From assembly GCF_002954665.1 (NCBI RefSeq), contig NZ_MSCM01000002.1:840767-904766 (forward strand): a DNA stretch of 64,000 nt. Direction: 5' to 3'. Made by a program: the position numbers and the translations under genes. Within the stretch, counting starts at the first letter, position 1, and each line of letters starts with the position of its first letter. This DNA is from Polaribacter glomeratus (GTDB lineage Bacteria; Bacteroidota; Bacteroidia; Flavobacteriales; Flavobacteriaceae). The notes below the pieces were generated by a model. It saw only the letters and a list, made by a program, of their open reading frames with translations, did no database searches and was not told where the DNA came from. Shown here piece by piece: positions 35,567-44,417 of the stretch.

Positions 35567-36643
35567 ATGAAGAATAATAATAAGCTACAAAAACTAGAAG
35601 CTATAAGAGGATTTTCCGCATTATATGTCGTGTTTTTTCATATGTTACCACAAGAAATAATGTTTTTGGGCATCAATGTGGGCTTTATTTTTCGTTTTGG
35701 CTCAGAGGCGGTAATTATGTTTTTTATTCTAAGTGGTTTTGTTATCAAATACTCTTGGGAAAAATCAGCAGATAAGTCCTTTAAAAAATATTTTTTACGA
35801 CGGTTTTTAAGAATTTATATTCCGCTTTTCTTTATTTTTCTATTAGCCTATGTTATAAAAAGCTACACAGAAGGAGGTTTAGCAGATCCTGAATGGAGAA
35901 CACTTTTGGGTAATTTCTTTATGTTACAAGATGTAATTTCATTAAAACCAAATGTAATTTCTCCTGTTTATATGAGCAATGGCGTGCTTTGGTCACTTTC
36001 TTACGAATGGTGGTTTTATATGCTCTTTTTACTTTTATCAAAAAAAATACCGCAATCTAAACTTAATACTTGGGTAAATGTTTTGACTATAGTAGCCGCA
36101 ATTTCTTATTTGATATATCCATTTATTTTAAATAGAATTGTAATGTATTTTGCAATTTGGTGGATTGGTGTTCGGTTTGCAGATATTTACCTTAAAGGAG
36201 AAGTTTATACTTTTAAATCGATAAAAATGTACAGTTATGTTTTAATGGCGATCATTGCTATTTTAGGAATCAATTTTTACATTAATTTTGAGGCTACGAA
36301 AGAGTACGATTATCCTTTGGTCGCATATCCGTTTATTCAATTAAGACATTTTGTTTTTGCTTTTTTGGCAATGTTTGCTGGCATTATTTGGAACAAGTTA
36401 AATTGGTTTGGTTTTAATCAACTATTTGGGGTTTTTAAGTATTTGGCTCCTTTTTCTTACGGAATTTATATTTCTCATCATTATCTAGTTATTGAAGCAT
36501 CATATCTAGGTTTTATCAACAATAAAATAATTGAATATACTCTCTACATTCTTCTAATGTTCCTTTTTTCCTATCTGATTGAGGTAGTTATTTATGGTCA
36601 AATTAGAAAACGACTACGGAGTTATTTCTTAATTAATGTTTAA
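35567..36643 (+). CDS. Acyltransferase family 3 membrane protein
   Basis: 358 residues, about ten helices. Start KLEAIRGFSALYVVFFHMLP with the family His, and SGFVIKYSWEK. Such proteins transfer acetyl or other acyl groups onto sugars of exported glycans, so the polymer is probably O-acylated. Confidence 0.88.
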   Translation: MKNNNKLQKLEAIRGFSALYVVFFHMLPQEIMFLGINVGFIFRFGSEAVIMFFILSGFVIKYSWEKSADKSFKKYFLRRFLRIYIPLFFIFLLAYVIKSYTEGGLADPEWRTLLGNFFMLQDVISLKPNVISPVYMSNGVLWSLSYEWWFYMLFLLLSKKIPQSKLNTWVNVLTIVAAISYLIYPFILNRIVMYFAIWWIGVRFADIYLKGEVYTFKSIKMYSYVLMAIIAILGINFYINFEATKEYDYPLVAYPFIQLRHFVFAFLAMFAGIIWNKLNWFGFNQLFGVFKYLAPFSYGIYISHHYLVIEASYLGFINNKIIEYTLYILLMFLFSYLIEVVIYGQIRKRLRSYFLINV

Positions 36644-36654
36644 AACAATTTATT

Positions 36655-37815
36655 ATGAAAATAGCTATAGAAGCACAAAGAATTTTTCGTAAAAAGAAAC
36701 ATGGCATGGACATGGTTGCTTTGGAACTTATTAAAAACCTTCAACTTATAGACCATAAAAATGAATACTTCATCTTTGTAAAACCAGATGAAGACAGTGC
36801 TGTGCTTCAAGAAACATCAAATTTTAAAATCATAGAATTAAATGGTGGGCCTTATCCTACTTGGGAACAAATAGCATTGCCAAAGGCAGCAAAACAATAT
36901 GGTTGCGATATTTTACATTGTACAAGTAATACCGCGCCATTTTTTACAGATATTCCTTTAATTACCATTTTACATGATATTATTTATATGGAAAGTAGTT
37001 ATCTGCAAATATTAAAAAGTAGTGCGAGTACTTATCAAAAATTTGGAAATATTTACCGAAAACTTGTGGTGCCTCGCGTTGTAAAAAACAGTAAAAAAGT
37101 AATTACGGTTTCTCATTTTGAGAAAAACAGAATAGGAGAATTCTTTGGAATTAAAGGCGATGATAAGTTGGATGCTATTTATAACGGCGTAAGTGAGCAT
37201 TTTAAACCGGTAACGAATTCTGATGAGTTAAAACGAGTAAAAGAAAAATACAATTTACCCGATACATATTTCTTTTTTTTGGGAAATACAGATCCTAAAA
37301 AAAACACTATTGGAACTCTAAAAGCTTTTTCAGACTTTTTAAAGCAAACGGGTTCAAATCATAAATTGGTAATGCTCGATTATGATAAAATTGAACTCAA
37401 TAAACTTTTAGCTGAAATTAACGACACAAACCTAATCGATAATATCGTTTTAACAGGTTATGTTGTAAATACAGATTTACCCGCAATATATGCGCAATGC
37501 GATGTCTTTTTATATCCTTCGCTTCGAGAAAGTTTTGGAATCCCAATGTTAGAAGCAATGTCTTGTAATGTGCCAGTTATTACTTCAAATACATCTTCAA
37601 TGCCAGAAGTTGCAGGCGATGCAGCGCATATTGTAGATCCTTTTAAATCCGAAGAAATTACACAAGGGATTATTAAAATTTTAAATGATGATGCTTATAG
37701 AAAATTACTTTGTGAAAAAGGTTTAGAGCGCAGCAAACAATTTTCTTGGAACAATATGGCAAAAGCATATTTGAAACAATATGAATTAATTTACTCAGCA
37801 CATTCAAAAAAATAA
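36655..37815 (+). CDS. Glycosyltransferase family 4
   Basis: 386 residues, GT-B fold. C-terminal donor site with PSLRESFGIPMLEAMSCNVPVITS (the EX7E-type signature) and FFLGNTDPKKNTIGTLKAF. N-terminal acceptor domain includes LHCTSNTAPFF. Retaining transferase with unknown donor; 12 nt after the acyltransferase gene. Confidence 0.9.
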   Translation: MKIAIEAQRIFRKKKHGMDMVALELIKNLQLIDHKNEYFIFVKPDEDSAVLQETSNFKIIELNGGPYPTWEQIALPKAAKQYGCDILHCTSNTAPFFTDIPLITILHDIIYMESSYLQILKSSASTYQKFGNIYRKLVVPRVVKNSKKVITVSHFEKNRIGEFFGIKGDDKLDAIYNGVSEHFKPVTNSDELKRVKEKYNLPDTYFFFLGNTDPKKNTIGTLKAFSDFLKQTGSNHKLVMLDYDKIELNKLLAEINDTNLIDNIVLTGYVVNTDLPAIYAQCDVFLYPSLRESFGIPMLEAMSCNVPVITSNTSSMPEVAGDAAHIVDPFKSEEITQGIIKILNDDAYRKLLCEKGLERSKQFSWNNMAKAYLKQYELIYSAHSKK

Positions 37816-37821
37816 TAGATC

Positions 37822-39036
37822 ATGATAAAAGGTAAAGACATTATCGTAGTTGGCATCCAAGCTTGGGATATTGAAATAGGTAGTAATTGTAAAAATATAG
37901 CCTTAGAGTTTTCTAAAAACAATCGTGTTATTTATGTAAATCCGCCAATGGTTCGTTCTGTTATGCGAGACCAAAAGCACAAAGAAACCATTCAAAAAAG
38001 AATACGAATAAAAAATGGTGAGGAAGAAAGTTTAGTTGAAATAGGTGAAAATTTATGGAATTTATATCCAAAAACCTTAGTAGAATCTATTAATTGGGTT
38101 CCAATTCATACGTTGTTTAAAGTACTAAATAAAAGAAATGCTGTTGGTTACGCAAATGATATAAAAGCGGCAAGTGCTAAATTAGGTTTTAAAAATGTGA
38201 TTCTTTTTAATGATAGTTCTATGTTTTTAGGATTGCATTTAAAAGCACTTTTACAGCCAGAAACCTACGCATATTATATGCGAGATTACTTGGTGAAAGT
38301 GCCATATTGGGGAAAACATGGCGAGCGTATTGAGCCACAAGTTGTAAAAAATGCAGATGTGGTTTTAACCAATTCAGAGTTTTTTGAAGATTTTTGCAGA
38401 CAATACAATCCGCATAGTTATATGGTTGGCCAAGGATGTGATGTGTCTTTGTTTAATGACGAAGAGGGTACTATTGCAATTCCAGAAGAGTTTAAAAACA
38501 TACCATCACCAGTTTTTGGTTATTTGGGATTCTTAACCACACTGCGTTTAGATATCGAATTGTTAGAGCATGTTGCAGAACAAAAGAAAGATTGGAGCAT
38601 TGTTTTAGTAGGGCCCGAAGATGAGGGCTTCAAAAATTCTAATTTACATAATATGTCTAACGTTTATTTTTTGGGAAGAAAAGATGCTTTTGAACTTCCA
38701 AATTACGTAAAGGGGTTTGATGTTACTACAAATCCGCAGTTAAAAAATAATTTAACGATTGGGAATTATCCTAGAAAAATAGATGAGTATTTAGCCATGG
38801 GAAAACCTATTGTGGCTACCAACACCAAAACGATGGAAATGTTTAAAGAACATGTGTATTTAGCGGATACGAAAGAAGATTATGTTACTTTAATTGACAA
38901 AGCAATTGCAGAAAATACAAACGATCGAATTAAAGCAAGAATAGAATATGCAAAAAGCCATACTTGGACAAATAATGTAAAAGCTATTTATGATGCTATC
39001 CTTAAATCATCCAAAGACAGCACGAAGACTGGCTAA
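37822..39036 (+). CDS. GT-B glycosyltransferase
   Basis: 404 residues. Start KDIIVVGIQAWDIEIGSNCKNIALEFS, central DVVLTNSEFFEDF, and C-terminal IDEYLAMGKPIVATNTKTMEMF, as in teichuronic-acid-type (TuaH-like) glycosyltransferases. Six nt after the preceding transferase gene. Donor unknown. Confidence 0.85.
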   Translation: MIKGKDIIVVGIQAWDIEIGSNCKNIALEFSKNNRVIYVNPPMVRSVMRDQKHKETIQKRIRIKNGEEESLVEIGENLWNLYPKTLVESINWVPIHTLFKVLNKRNAVGYANDIKAASAKLGFKNVILFNDSSMFLGLHLKALLQPETYAYYMRDYLVKVPYWGKHGERIEPQVVKNADVVLTNSEFFEDFCRQYNPHSYMVGQGCDVSLFNDEEGTIAIPEEFKNIPSPVFGYLGFLTTLRLDIELLEHVAEQKKDWSIVLVGPEDEGFKNSNLHNMSNVYFLGRKDAFELPNYVKGFDVTTNPQLKNNLTIGNYPRKIDEYLAMGKPIVATNTKTMEMFKEHVYLADTKEDYVTLIDKAIAENTNDRIKARIEYAKSHTWTNNVKAIYDAILKSSKDSTKTG

Positions 39037-39068
39037 GATGTTATTAATTAATTGAATATAGAAAAATT

Positions 39069-39995
39069 GTGAAAGAAAGTATTGAAAAAGAAAAAAGTAA
39101 GCAACCTTTGGTGTCTATTGTAAGTGTAAATTACGACCAACCCGAGGTTACTTGTGAAATGTTAGAATCTTTACGAAAAGTAACTTATTCTAATTTTGAA
39201 ATATTAATAGTAGATAACGCGTCTCCTACAAGTTCCCCGTATTGTATCAAAGAAAAGTATCCAGAAGTTCAATTACTATTAAGTGAGAAAAATTTGGGCT
39301 TTGCTGGGGGCAATAATATTGCTTTAAAACTAGCTAAAGGTGATTATGTTTTGTTGTTAAACAATGACACTGAAGTACGACCAGACTTTTTAGAAAGCTT
39401 AGTCCAATTGATGGAGTCAAATAGAGAAATAGGAATTGTCAGCTCAAAAATCCTTTATTTCTATGAAGATAACATAATAGAATACGCGGGTTCATCACCC
39501 ATTAATCCTATTACTTCTAGAGGAAGACATTATGGGCACAAAGAAATAGATAAAGGTCAATTTAATAAAATAACAGAAACATGCTATCCTCATGGGGCTT
39601 GTATGATGATACGGAAAAGTGTTTTAGAAGAATTGGGATTGTTGTATGAAGGTTATTTTCTGTATTATGAGGAACTTGATTTTGCGGAAAGAGTTAAGCG
39701 GGCGGGATATAAAATTTATTTCCAACCGAACTCTACCATTCTTCACAAAGAATCTATTTCTACGGGTAAAAATAGTGTTCTAAAAACTTATTATATGAAT
39801 AGAAATAGGTTGCTATTTTTAAGAAGAAATAGCAGTGGGATTACCTTTTTACTTGCTATTACCTATTTTTTTACGATCTCTTTCCCAAAAAACACTATCA
39901 AATATTTGTTCAAATCAGCCCATTTATCTGCTTTATTCAGAGGCGTGACTTGGAATATTTGCAATTATAATATCAACAAAAATTCTCGGTTATGA
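39069..39995 (+). CDS. Glycosyltransferase family 2 (rhamnosyltransferase-like)
   Basis: 308 residues, GTG start (no upstream alternative). GT2 fold: VSIVSVNYDQPEVTCEMLESL, LNNDTEVRPDFLE, FLYYEELDFAERVKRAGYK. The form matches WbbL-like rhamnosyltransferases. Its stop overlaps the next start by 4 nt. Confidence 0.88.
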   Translation: MKESIEKEKSKQPLVSIVSVNYDQPEVTCEMLESLRKVTYSNFEILIVDNASPTSSPYCIKEKYPEVQLLLSEKNLGFAGGNNIALKLAKGDYVLLLNNDTEVRPDFLESLVQLMESNREIGIVSSKILYFYEDNIIEYAGSSPINPITSRGRHYGHKEIDKGQFNKITETCYPHGACMMIRKSVLEELGLLYEGYFLYYEELDFAERVKRAGYKIYFQPNSTILHKESISTGKNSVLKTYYMNRNRLLFLRRNSSGITFLLAITYFFTISFPKNTIKYLFKSAHLSALFRGVTWNICNYNINKNSRL

Positions 39996-41182
39996 TAGTG
40001 TTCGAAATACTAAATTTCTTTTTAGTGCTCTATCTGGGAGCATCAGTCTTGTTTCTAATTTCTTATGCAATCCTTGGAAAATTTCATAGAAAGATAAAAA
40101 AACCACTAAATAGCAAAAAGAATAGATTTGTTGTATTTATACCTGCATATAAGGAAGATGCTGTTATTTATGGTGTTGCTAAAAAAGCTTTAAATCAAGA
40201 TTATCCATCAGAATTATTTGATATTATAGTTATTGCTGATTCGTTTCAACAAAAAACGTTAGATGATTTAAACTTATTACCAATAATTGTAAAAGAAGTT
40301 TCTTTTATTAAGAGTACCAAGGCGAAAGCATTAAATAAAACAATGGAAGAATTGCCTGAAACCTTATATGATATAGCATTAATATTAGATGCGGATAATG
40401 TTTTGGCTCTTGATTTTATCGCGAAAATAAATGAGTCATTTAACGCCGGTTTTCATGTGGTACAAGGTCATAGAACTGCTAAAAATACCAAAGGTGCTTT
40501 TGCAATGTTGGACGCTATGAGCGAAGAAATAAATAACAATATCTTTAGTAAAGGTCATCGTGCTATTGGTTTGTCTTCTAGGTTAGTTGGGTCTGGTATG
40601 GCAGTTTCATATCAATTATTTAAAGAGATCATGAAAAATGTTGATGTTGTTGTAGCTGGGGAAGATAAAGAGCTAGAATTAACATTATTAAAAAGGGGTT
40701 ATAAGATTGAATATAGAGATGATGCTATTTGTTATGATGAAAAAGTGAGTCAATCTGAGGTGTTTAATAATCAAAGAATTAGATGGATATCAGCTCAGTT
40801 TCATTATTTCAAAAAAGACTTTTTAACAGCCTTTTGGCATTTAATTATTAAAGGAAATATAGATTATTTTGATAAAGCATTTCAAATGATGCTGCCTCCT
40901 AGGTTAATTTTACACGGCTTTTTATTTGCTGCCGTAATAATTGCTTTTTTTCTAAGCCCTGAACTTTACTTTTATGTTTGGTTAGGAATCTTTCTTGTTA
41001 ACGTATTATCATATGCTATTTCAATACCAAGAAGGTTTTACTCTATAGAAATGGTGCATGCATTTATGAGTTTACCACAAGCTTTCTTTGGTGTTTTTAT
41101 TACTTTATTTAAAGCTAGTGGGGTAAATGCAAATGTTGGCCATACGACTCATACGTATGTCGATGAAGAAGATACAAATTAG
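39992..41182 (+). CDS. Membrane glycosyltransferase family 2
   Basis: 396 residues, paralogue of the enzyme at 34336-35538: VVFIPAYKEDAV, LILDADNVLA, EDKELELTLLKRGYK, QRIRW and the same GHTTHTY/HTQHT-like end. The two paralogues probably make similar linkages in one repeat unit. ATGA overlap with the preceding transferase gene. Confidence 0.88.
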   Translation: MIVFEILNFFLVLYLGASVLFLISYAILGKFHRKIKKPLNSKKNRFVVFIPAYKEDAVIYGVAKKALNQDYPSELFDIIVIADSFQQKTLDDLNLLPIIVKEVSFIKSTKAKALNKTMEELPETLYDIALILDADNVLALDFIAKINESFNAGFHVVQGHRTAKNTKGAFAMLDAMSEEINNNIFSKGHRAIGLSSRLVGSGMAVSYQLFKEIMKNVDVVVAGEDKELELTLLKRGYKIEYRDDAICYDEKVSQSEVFNNQRIRWISAQFHYFKKDFLTAFWHLIIKGNIDYFDKAFQMMLPPRLILHGFLFAAVIIAFFLSPELYFYVWLGIFLVNVLSYAISIPRRFYSIEMVHAFMSLPQAFFGVFITLFKASGVNANVGHTTHTYVDEEDTN

Positions 41183-41248
41183 TGATGAAAGTATCCAGGA
41201 AGAATACAAAAAGTGTAAGTAGTTAAAGTTATTTAAATTAAAACTAAA

Positions 41249-41863
41249 ATGAGCCTAAAAGAAATAATAAAATCAAATCAAGGTTTAAAAAGACTTGTGC
41301 ACTGGTCAATTCTTATCCCAAACCAAGCTAGACCAAGGTTATGGGTAAAGTGGTTGGTAAATCCATTTTATCATAAAAAAGGAAAAGGAGCTTGTATTAG
41401 AAGAAGAACTCGTTTGGATGTAGCTCCTTGGCATAAATTTGAACTAGGTAAAAATTCAACAATCGAAGATTTTTCGGCAATTAATAATGGAGTTGGCCCT
41501 GTAATTATTGGTGATCGTACAAGAATAGGTTTAAGCAATACTATTATTGGTCCAGTAATTATTGGAAACGATATTTGCCTAGCTCAAAACATAACGTTGT
41601 CAGGTTTAAATCACAATTATGAAGATATAAGTCGTCCTATTCACTTGCAAGGAGTTTCTACATCACTTGTAACGATTCAAGATGCTACTTGGATTGGTTC
41701 AAATGTAGTTGTTTTGGCTGGTGTAACGATTGGTAGACATTGTGTAATTGCAGCAGGAAGTGTGGTTACGAAAGATATACCATCCTATTCGGTTGCTGTT
41801 GGCAATCCAGTTAGAGTAATAAAAAAGTATAATCATGATAGCAAAATTTGGGAAAAAGTATAA
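41249..41863 (+). CDS. Hexapeptide-repeat acetyltransferase, copy 1
   Basis: 204 residues, left-handed beta-helix (WcaF/maltose O-acetyltransferase-like). It has repeats such as VIIGDRTRIGLSNTIIG, HNYED with the catalytic-type His, TWIGSNVVVLAGVTIG and AVGNPVRVIKKY. About 80% identical to the copy encoded 150 nt downstream. Probably acetylates a sugar of the locus. Confidence 0.88.
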   Translation: MSLKEIIKSNQGLKRLVHWSILIPNQARPRLWVKWLVNPFYHKKGKGACIRRRTRLDVAPWHKFELGKNSTIEDFSAINNGVGPVIIGDRTRIGLSNTIIGPVIIGNDICLAQNITLSGLNHNYEDISRPIHLQGVSTSLVTIQDATWIGSNVVVLAGVTIGRHCVIAAGSVVTKDIPSYSVAVGNPVRVIKKYNHDSKIWEKV

Positions 41864-41872
41864 AAATATATT

Positions 41873-41941
41873 ATGAATACATTTAAAAGTTTATTTTGGT
41901 TACTTTTATTATTCTTTAAACATACGCAGGTGAATGTTTAA
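41873..41941 (+). pseudogene. Remnant of the 5' end of a glycosyltransferase gene
   Basis: A 22-codon frame starting MNTFKSLFWLLLLF stops after 69 nt. It resembles the start of the glycosyltransferase gene at 42639 (METLKILFWIFLF), and the DNA joining it to the preceding acetyltransferase stop is likewise similar. It is best read as leftover from a tandem duplication that covered the acetyltransferase plus the beginning of the next gene. Confidence 0.65.
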
Positions 41942-42014
41942 AATTGACATGGAATCAAAAAAAATAAGAATAGCATAACTACTAATTTTTAAAATCAACT
42001 AAAAAATAAGGAGA

Positions 42015-42629
42015 ATGGGACTAAAAGAAAAAATAAAATCGAATGAAAAATTAAAAAAATTAGTTCATTGGTCAATTCTTATTCCGAAACAAACAAGACC
42101 AAGATTATGGATAAAATGGTTTGTAAATCCTTTTTATCATAAAAAAGGAAAAGGAGCTATTGTTAGACCTAGAACAAGAATGGATGTTGTGCCTTGGAAT
42201 AAATTCGAAATGGGAGAAGATTCTACAATCGAAGATTTTTCTGCAATTAACAACGGTGTTGGTGCTGTAATTATTGGTGATCGAACAAAAATAGGTTTAA
42301 GCAATACTATTATTGGTCCCGTTACAATTGGTAATGATATTCGTTTGGCACAAAATATTACCCTTTCAGGATTAAATCATAATTACGAAGATGTAAGTCT
42401 TCCAATTCATGTACAAGGTGTTTCTACATCACCAATTACTATTGAAGACGGAACGTGGATTGGTGCAAACGTGGTTGTTTTGGCAGGTGTAACCATTGGT
42501 AAAAATTGTGTAATTGCTGCAGGAAGTATTGTTACTAAAAATATACCCTCTTATTCGGTTGCTGTTGGTAACCCTGCAAGAGTGCTTAAAAAATATAATC
42601 ACGAAACAAAAGCTTGGGAAAAAGTATAA
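42015..42629 (+). CDS. Hexapeptide-repeat acetyltransferase, copy 2
   Basis: 204 residues, same length and domain pattern as copy 1, with no gaps between them. Differences cluster at the N-terminus and in surface positions (for example RRRTRLDVAPW versus RPRTRMDVVPW). The active-site loop LSGLNHNYED is kept, so both may be active. Nine nt precede the next gene. Confidence 0.88.
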   Translation: MGLKEKIKSNEKLKKLVHWSILIPKQTRPRLWIKWFVNPFYHKKGKGAIVRPRTRMDVVPWNKFEMGEDSTIEDFSAINNGVGAVIIGDRTKIGLSNTIIGPVTIGNDIRLAQNITLSGLNHNYEDVSLPIHVQGVSTSPITIEDGTWIGANVVVLAGVTIGKNCVIAAGSIVTKNIPSYSVAVGNPARVLKKYNHETKAWEKV

Positions 42630-42638
42630 AAATAGCCT

Positions 42639-43829
42639 ATGGAAACATTAAAAATTTTATTTTGGATATTCTTATTTATAATCGTGTACACCTATGTTGG
42701 GTACGGTATTTTATTGTTTGCCATCATTAAAATAAGACGCTTTTTTAAAATCGGAAAAAAGTTGGAAATCGATCCAACGTACGAGCCAGAAGTAACTTTA
42801 TTTATTGCGGCTTATAATGAAAAAGATTATGTAGCAGCCAAAATGAAAAATACCTTATCGCTCGAATATCCGAAGGAAAAAATAAATATTATTTGGGTTA
42901 CAGATGGTTCTAATGATGGCACTCCAGATTTATTACAAGGTTATCCAAATACAACAGTACATCATTTAGATGCAAGAAATGGTAAAATTGGCGCTATGAA
43001 TAGAGGTATGGAGTTTGTAAAAACACCTATCGTTATTTTTAGTGATGCAAATACCAATTTGGGTAAAGAATCTATACGACGTATTGTAAACTTATTTGGG
43101 AATCCTAAAGTTGGCTGTGTTTCTGGAGAAAAACGAATTGTTGATAAAGAAAGTGATGTAGCATCTGGTGCCGGCGAAGGAATGTATTGGAAATACGAAT
43201 CGCAACTAAAAAAATGGGACGCAGAATTATATTCTGTTGTAGGTGCAGCAGGCGAATTGTTTGCCATTAGAACCAAATTGTACAGACATGTAGAAAAAGA
43301 TACTTTATTAGACGATTTTATGATTTCATTACGCGTTGCGCAAGATGGTTATACCATACAATATGATCCAGAAGCGTATGCAATTGAAACGGCTTCGGCA
43401 AATGTAAAAGAAGAATTAAAACGTAAAATTAGAATTTCTGCAGGCGGAATTCAGTCTATTGTAAGATTAAGATCATTACTAAATATTTTTAAATACGGCA
43501 CTTTATCATTTCAATACATTTCGCATCGTGTTTTACGTTGGAGTTTAACTCCTCTATGTTTGGTGTTATTAATTCCAGTTTTAACGATACTTGCTGCAAA
43601 TGATGGTTTTCTTTCTTTTGGTTTGTATGCAATATTCTTTTGGTTGCAACTGTTGTTTTATGCAGCCGCTTTATTGGGTTGGTTTTTAGAAAATAGAGAA
43701 ACGAGAGTTAAAATTCTATTTATTCCCTATTATTTCTTTATTATGAATTTATCTGTAGTTTTAGGATTTTTTAGATACATGAAAAATACACAATCGGTAA
43801 ATTGGGAACGCTCAAAAAGGGCCGTTTAA
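42639..43829 (+). CDS. Membrane glycosyltransferase family 2
   Basis: 396 residues: N-terminal helix, GT2 core (VTLFIAAYNEKDYVAAKM; VIFSDANTNLG; DDFMISLRVAQDGY; a KRKIRISAG block in place of QxxRW) and three C-terminal helices. Belongs to the cellulose-synthase/hyaluronan-synthase-like group. Last glycosyltransferase of the locus. Confidence 0.88.
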   Translation: METLKILFWIFLFIIVYTYVGYGILLFAIIKIRRFFKIGKKLEIDPTYEPEVTLFIAAYNEKDYVAAKMKNTLSLEYPKEKINIIWVTDGSNDGTPDLLQGYPNTTVHHLDARNGKIGAMNRGMEFVKTPIVIFSDANTNLGKESIRRIVNLFGNPKVGCVSGEKRIVDKESDVASGAGEGMYWKYESQLKKWDAELYSVVGAAGELFAIRTKLYRHVEKDTLLDDFMISLRVAQDGYTIQYDPEAYAIETASANVKEELKRKIRISAGGIQSIVRLRSLLNIFKYGTLSFQYISHRVLRWSLTPLCLVLLIPVLTILAANDGFLSFGLYAIFFWLQLLFYAAALLGWFLENRETRVKILFIPYYFFIMNLSVVLGFFRYMKNTQSVNWERSKRAV

Positions 43830-43837
43830 TTAAAAAT

Positions 43838-44410
43838 ATGGATAGAAGAAAAGCTATTGGCGGAATTTTAGCCTTCACCGGAGTTGGTGTTGCTTCCTTT
43901 GCAGGATTTAAGTTTTTTTATGGAAATTCAAAAGCAAAGAGAGGGCAGCTTAAAAATTATGAAAGCTTAATCTCAGAATTAGTAGCTGTTATCATCCCGG
44001 CTACAGACACGCCAGGTGCAAAAGAAGCAAAAGTGCAAGTTTATGTTATTGATTATATGGAATCTTGTTCATCCAACAAAGAATATAATAATTTCTTAAA
44101 CGGATTAACGGATTTGCAGGAAACGTGTTTAAGCGAATACGACACTAATTTTGAAGCCTGCACAATGGCTCAAAAAATAGAAGCAATAGAAATTTTAGAT
44201 ATCAACTCTGGCGATAACGATTTGTTAACTAAAATTGACAATAAAATAAGAGGTCGTTCTTTCTTTGTTATTCTAAAATCACTAACAATAGAAGGGTATT
44301 GTTCCTCAGAAATTGGTGCAACAGAATTGTTAGCATACGTTCCTGTTCCTGTTAATTACAAAGCAATTACAACATTAGCGCCTAATCAAAAAGCGTGGGC
44401 AACAAGATAA
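43838..44410 (+). CDS. Gluconate 2-dehydrogenase subunit 3-like protein
   Basis: 190 residues from ATG 43838. It begins MDRRKAIGGILAFTGVGVASFAG, a twin-arginine type signal or anchor, and the rest matches the small subunit that accompanies GMC dehydrogenases (IIPATDTPGAKEAKV). It is thought to help fold and export the catalytic subunit through Tat, so the complex should act in the periplasm. Eight nt before the GMC gene. Confidence 0.85.
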   Translation: MDRRKAIGGILAFTGVGVASFAGFKFFYGNSKAKRGQLKNYESLISELVAVIIPATDTPGAKEAKVQVYVIDYMESCSSNKEYNNFLNGLTDLQETCLSEYDTNFEACTMAQKIEAIEILDINSGDNDLLTKIDNKIRGRSFFVILKSLTIEGYCSSEIGATELLAYVPVPVNYKAITTLAPNQKAWATR

Positions 44411-44417
44411 ATATACG

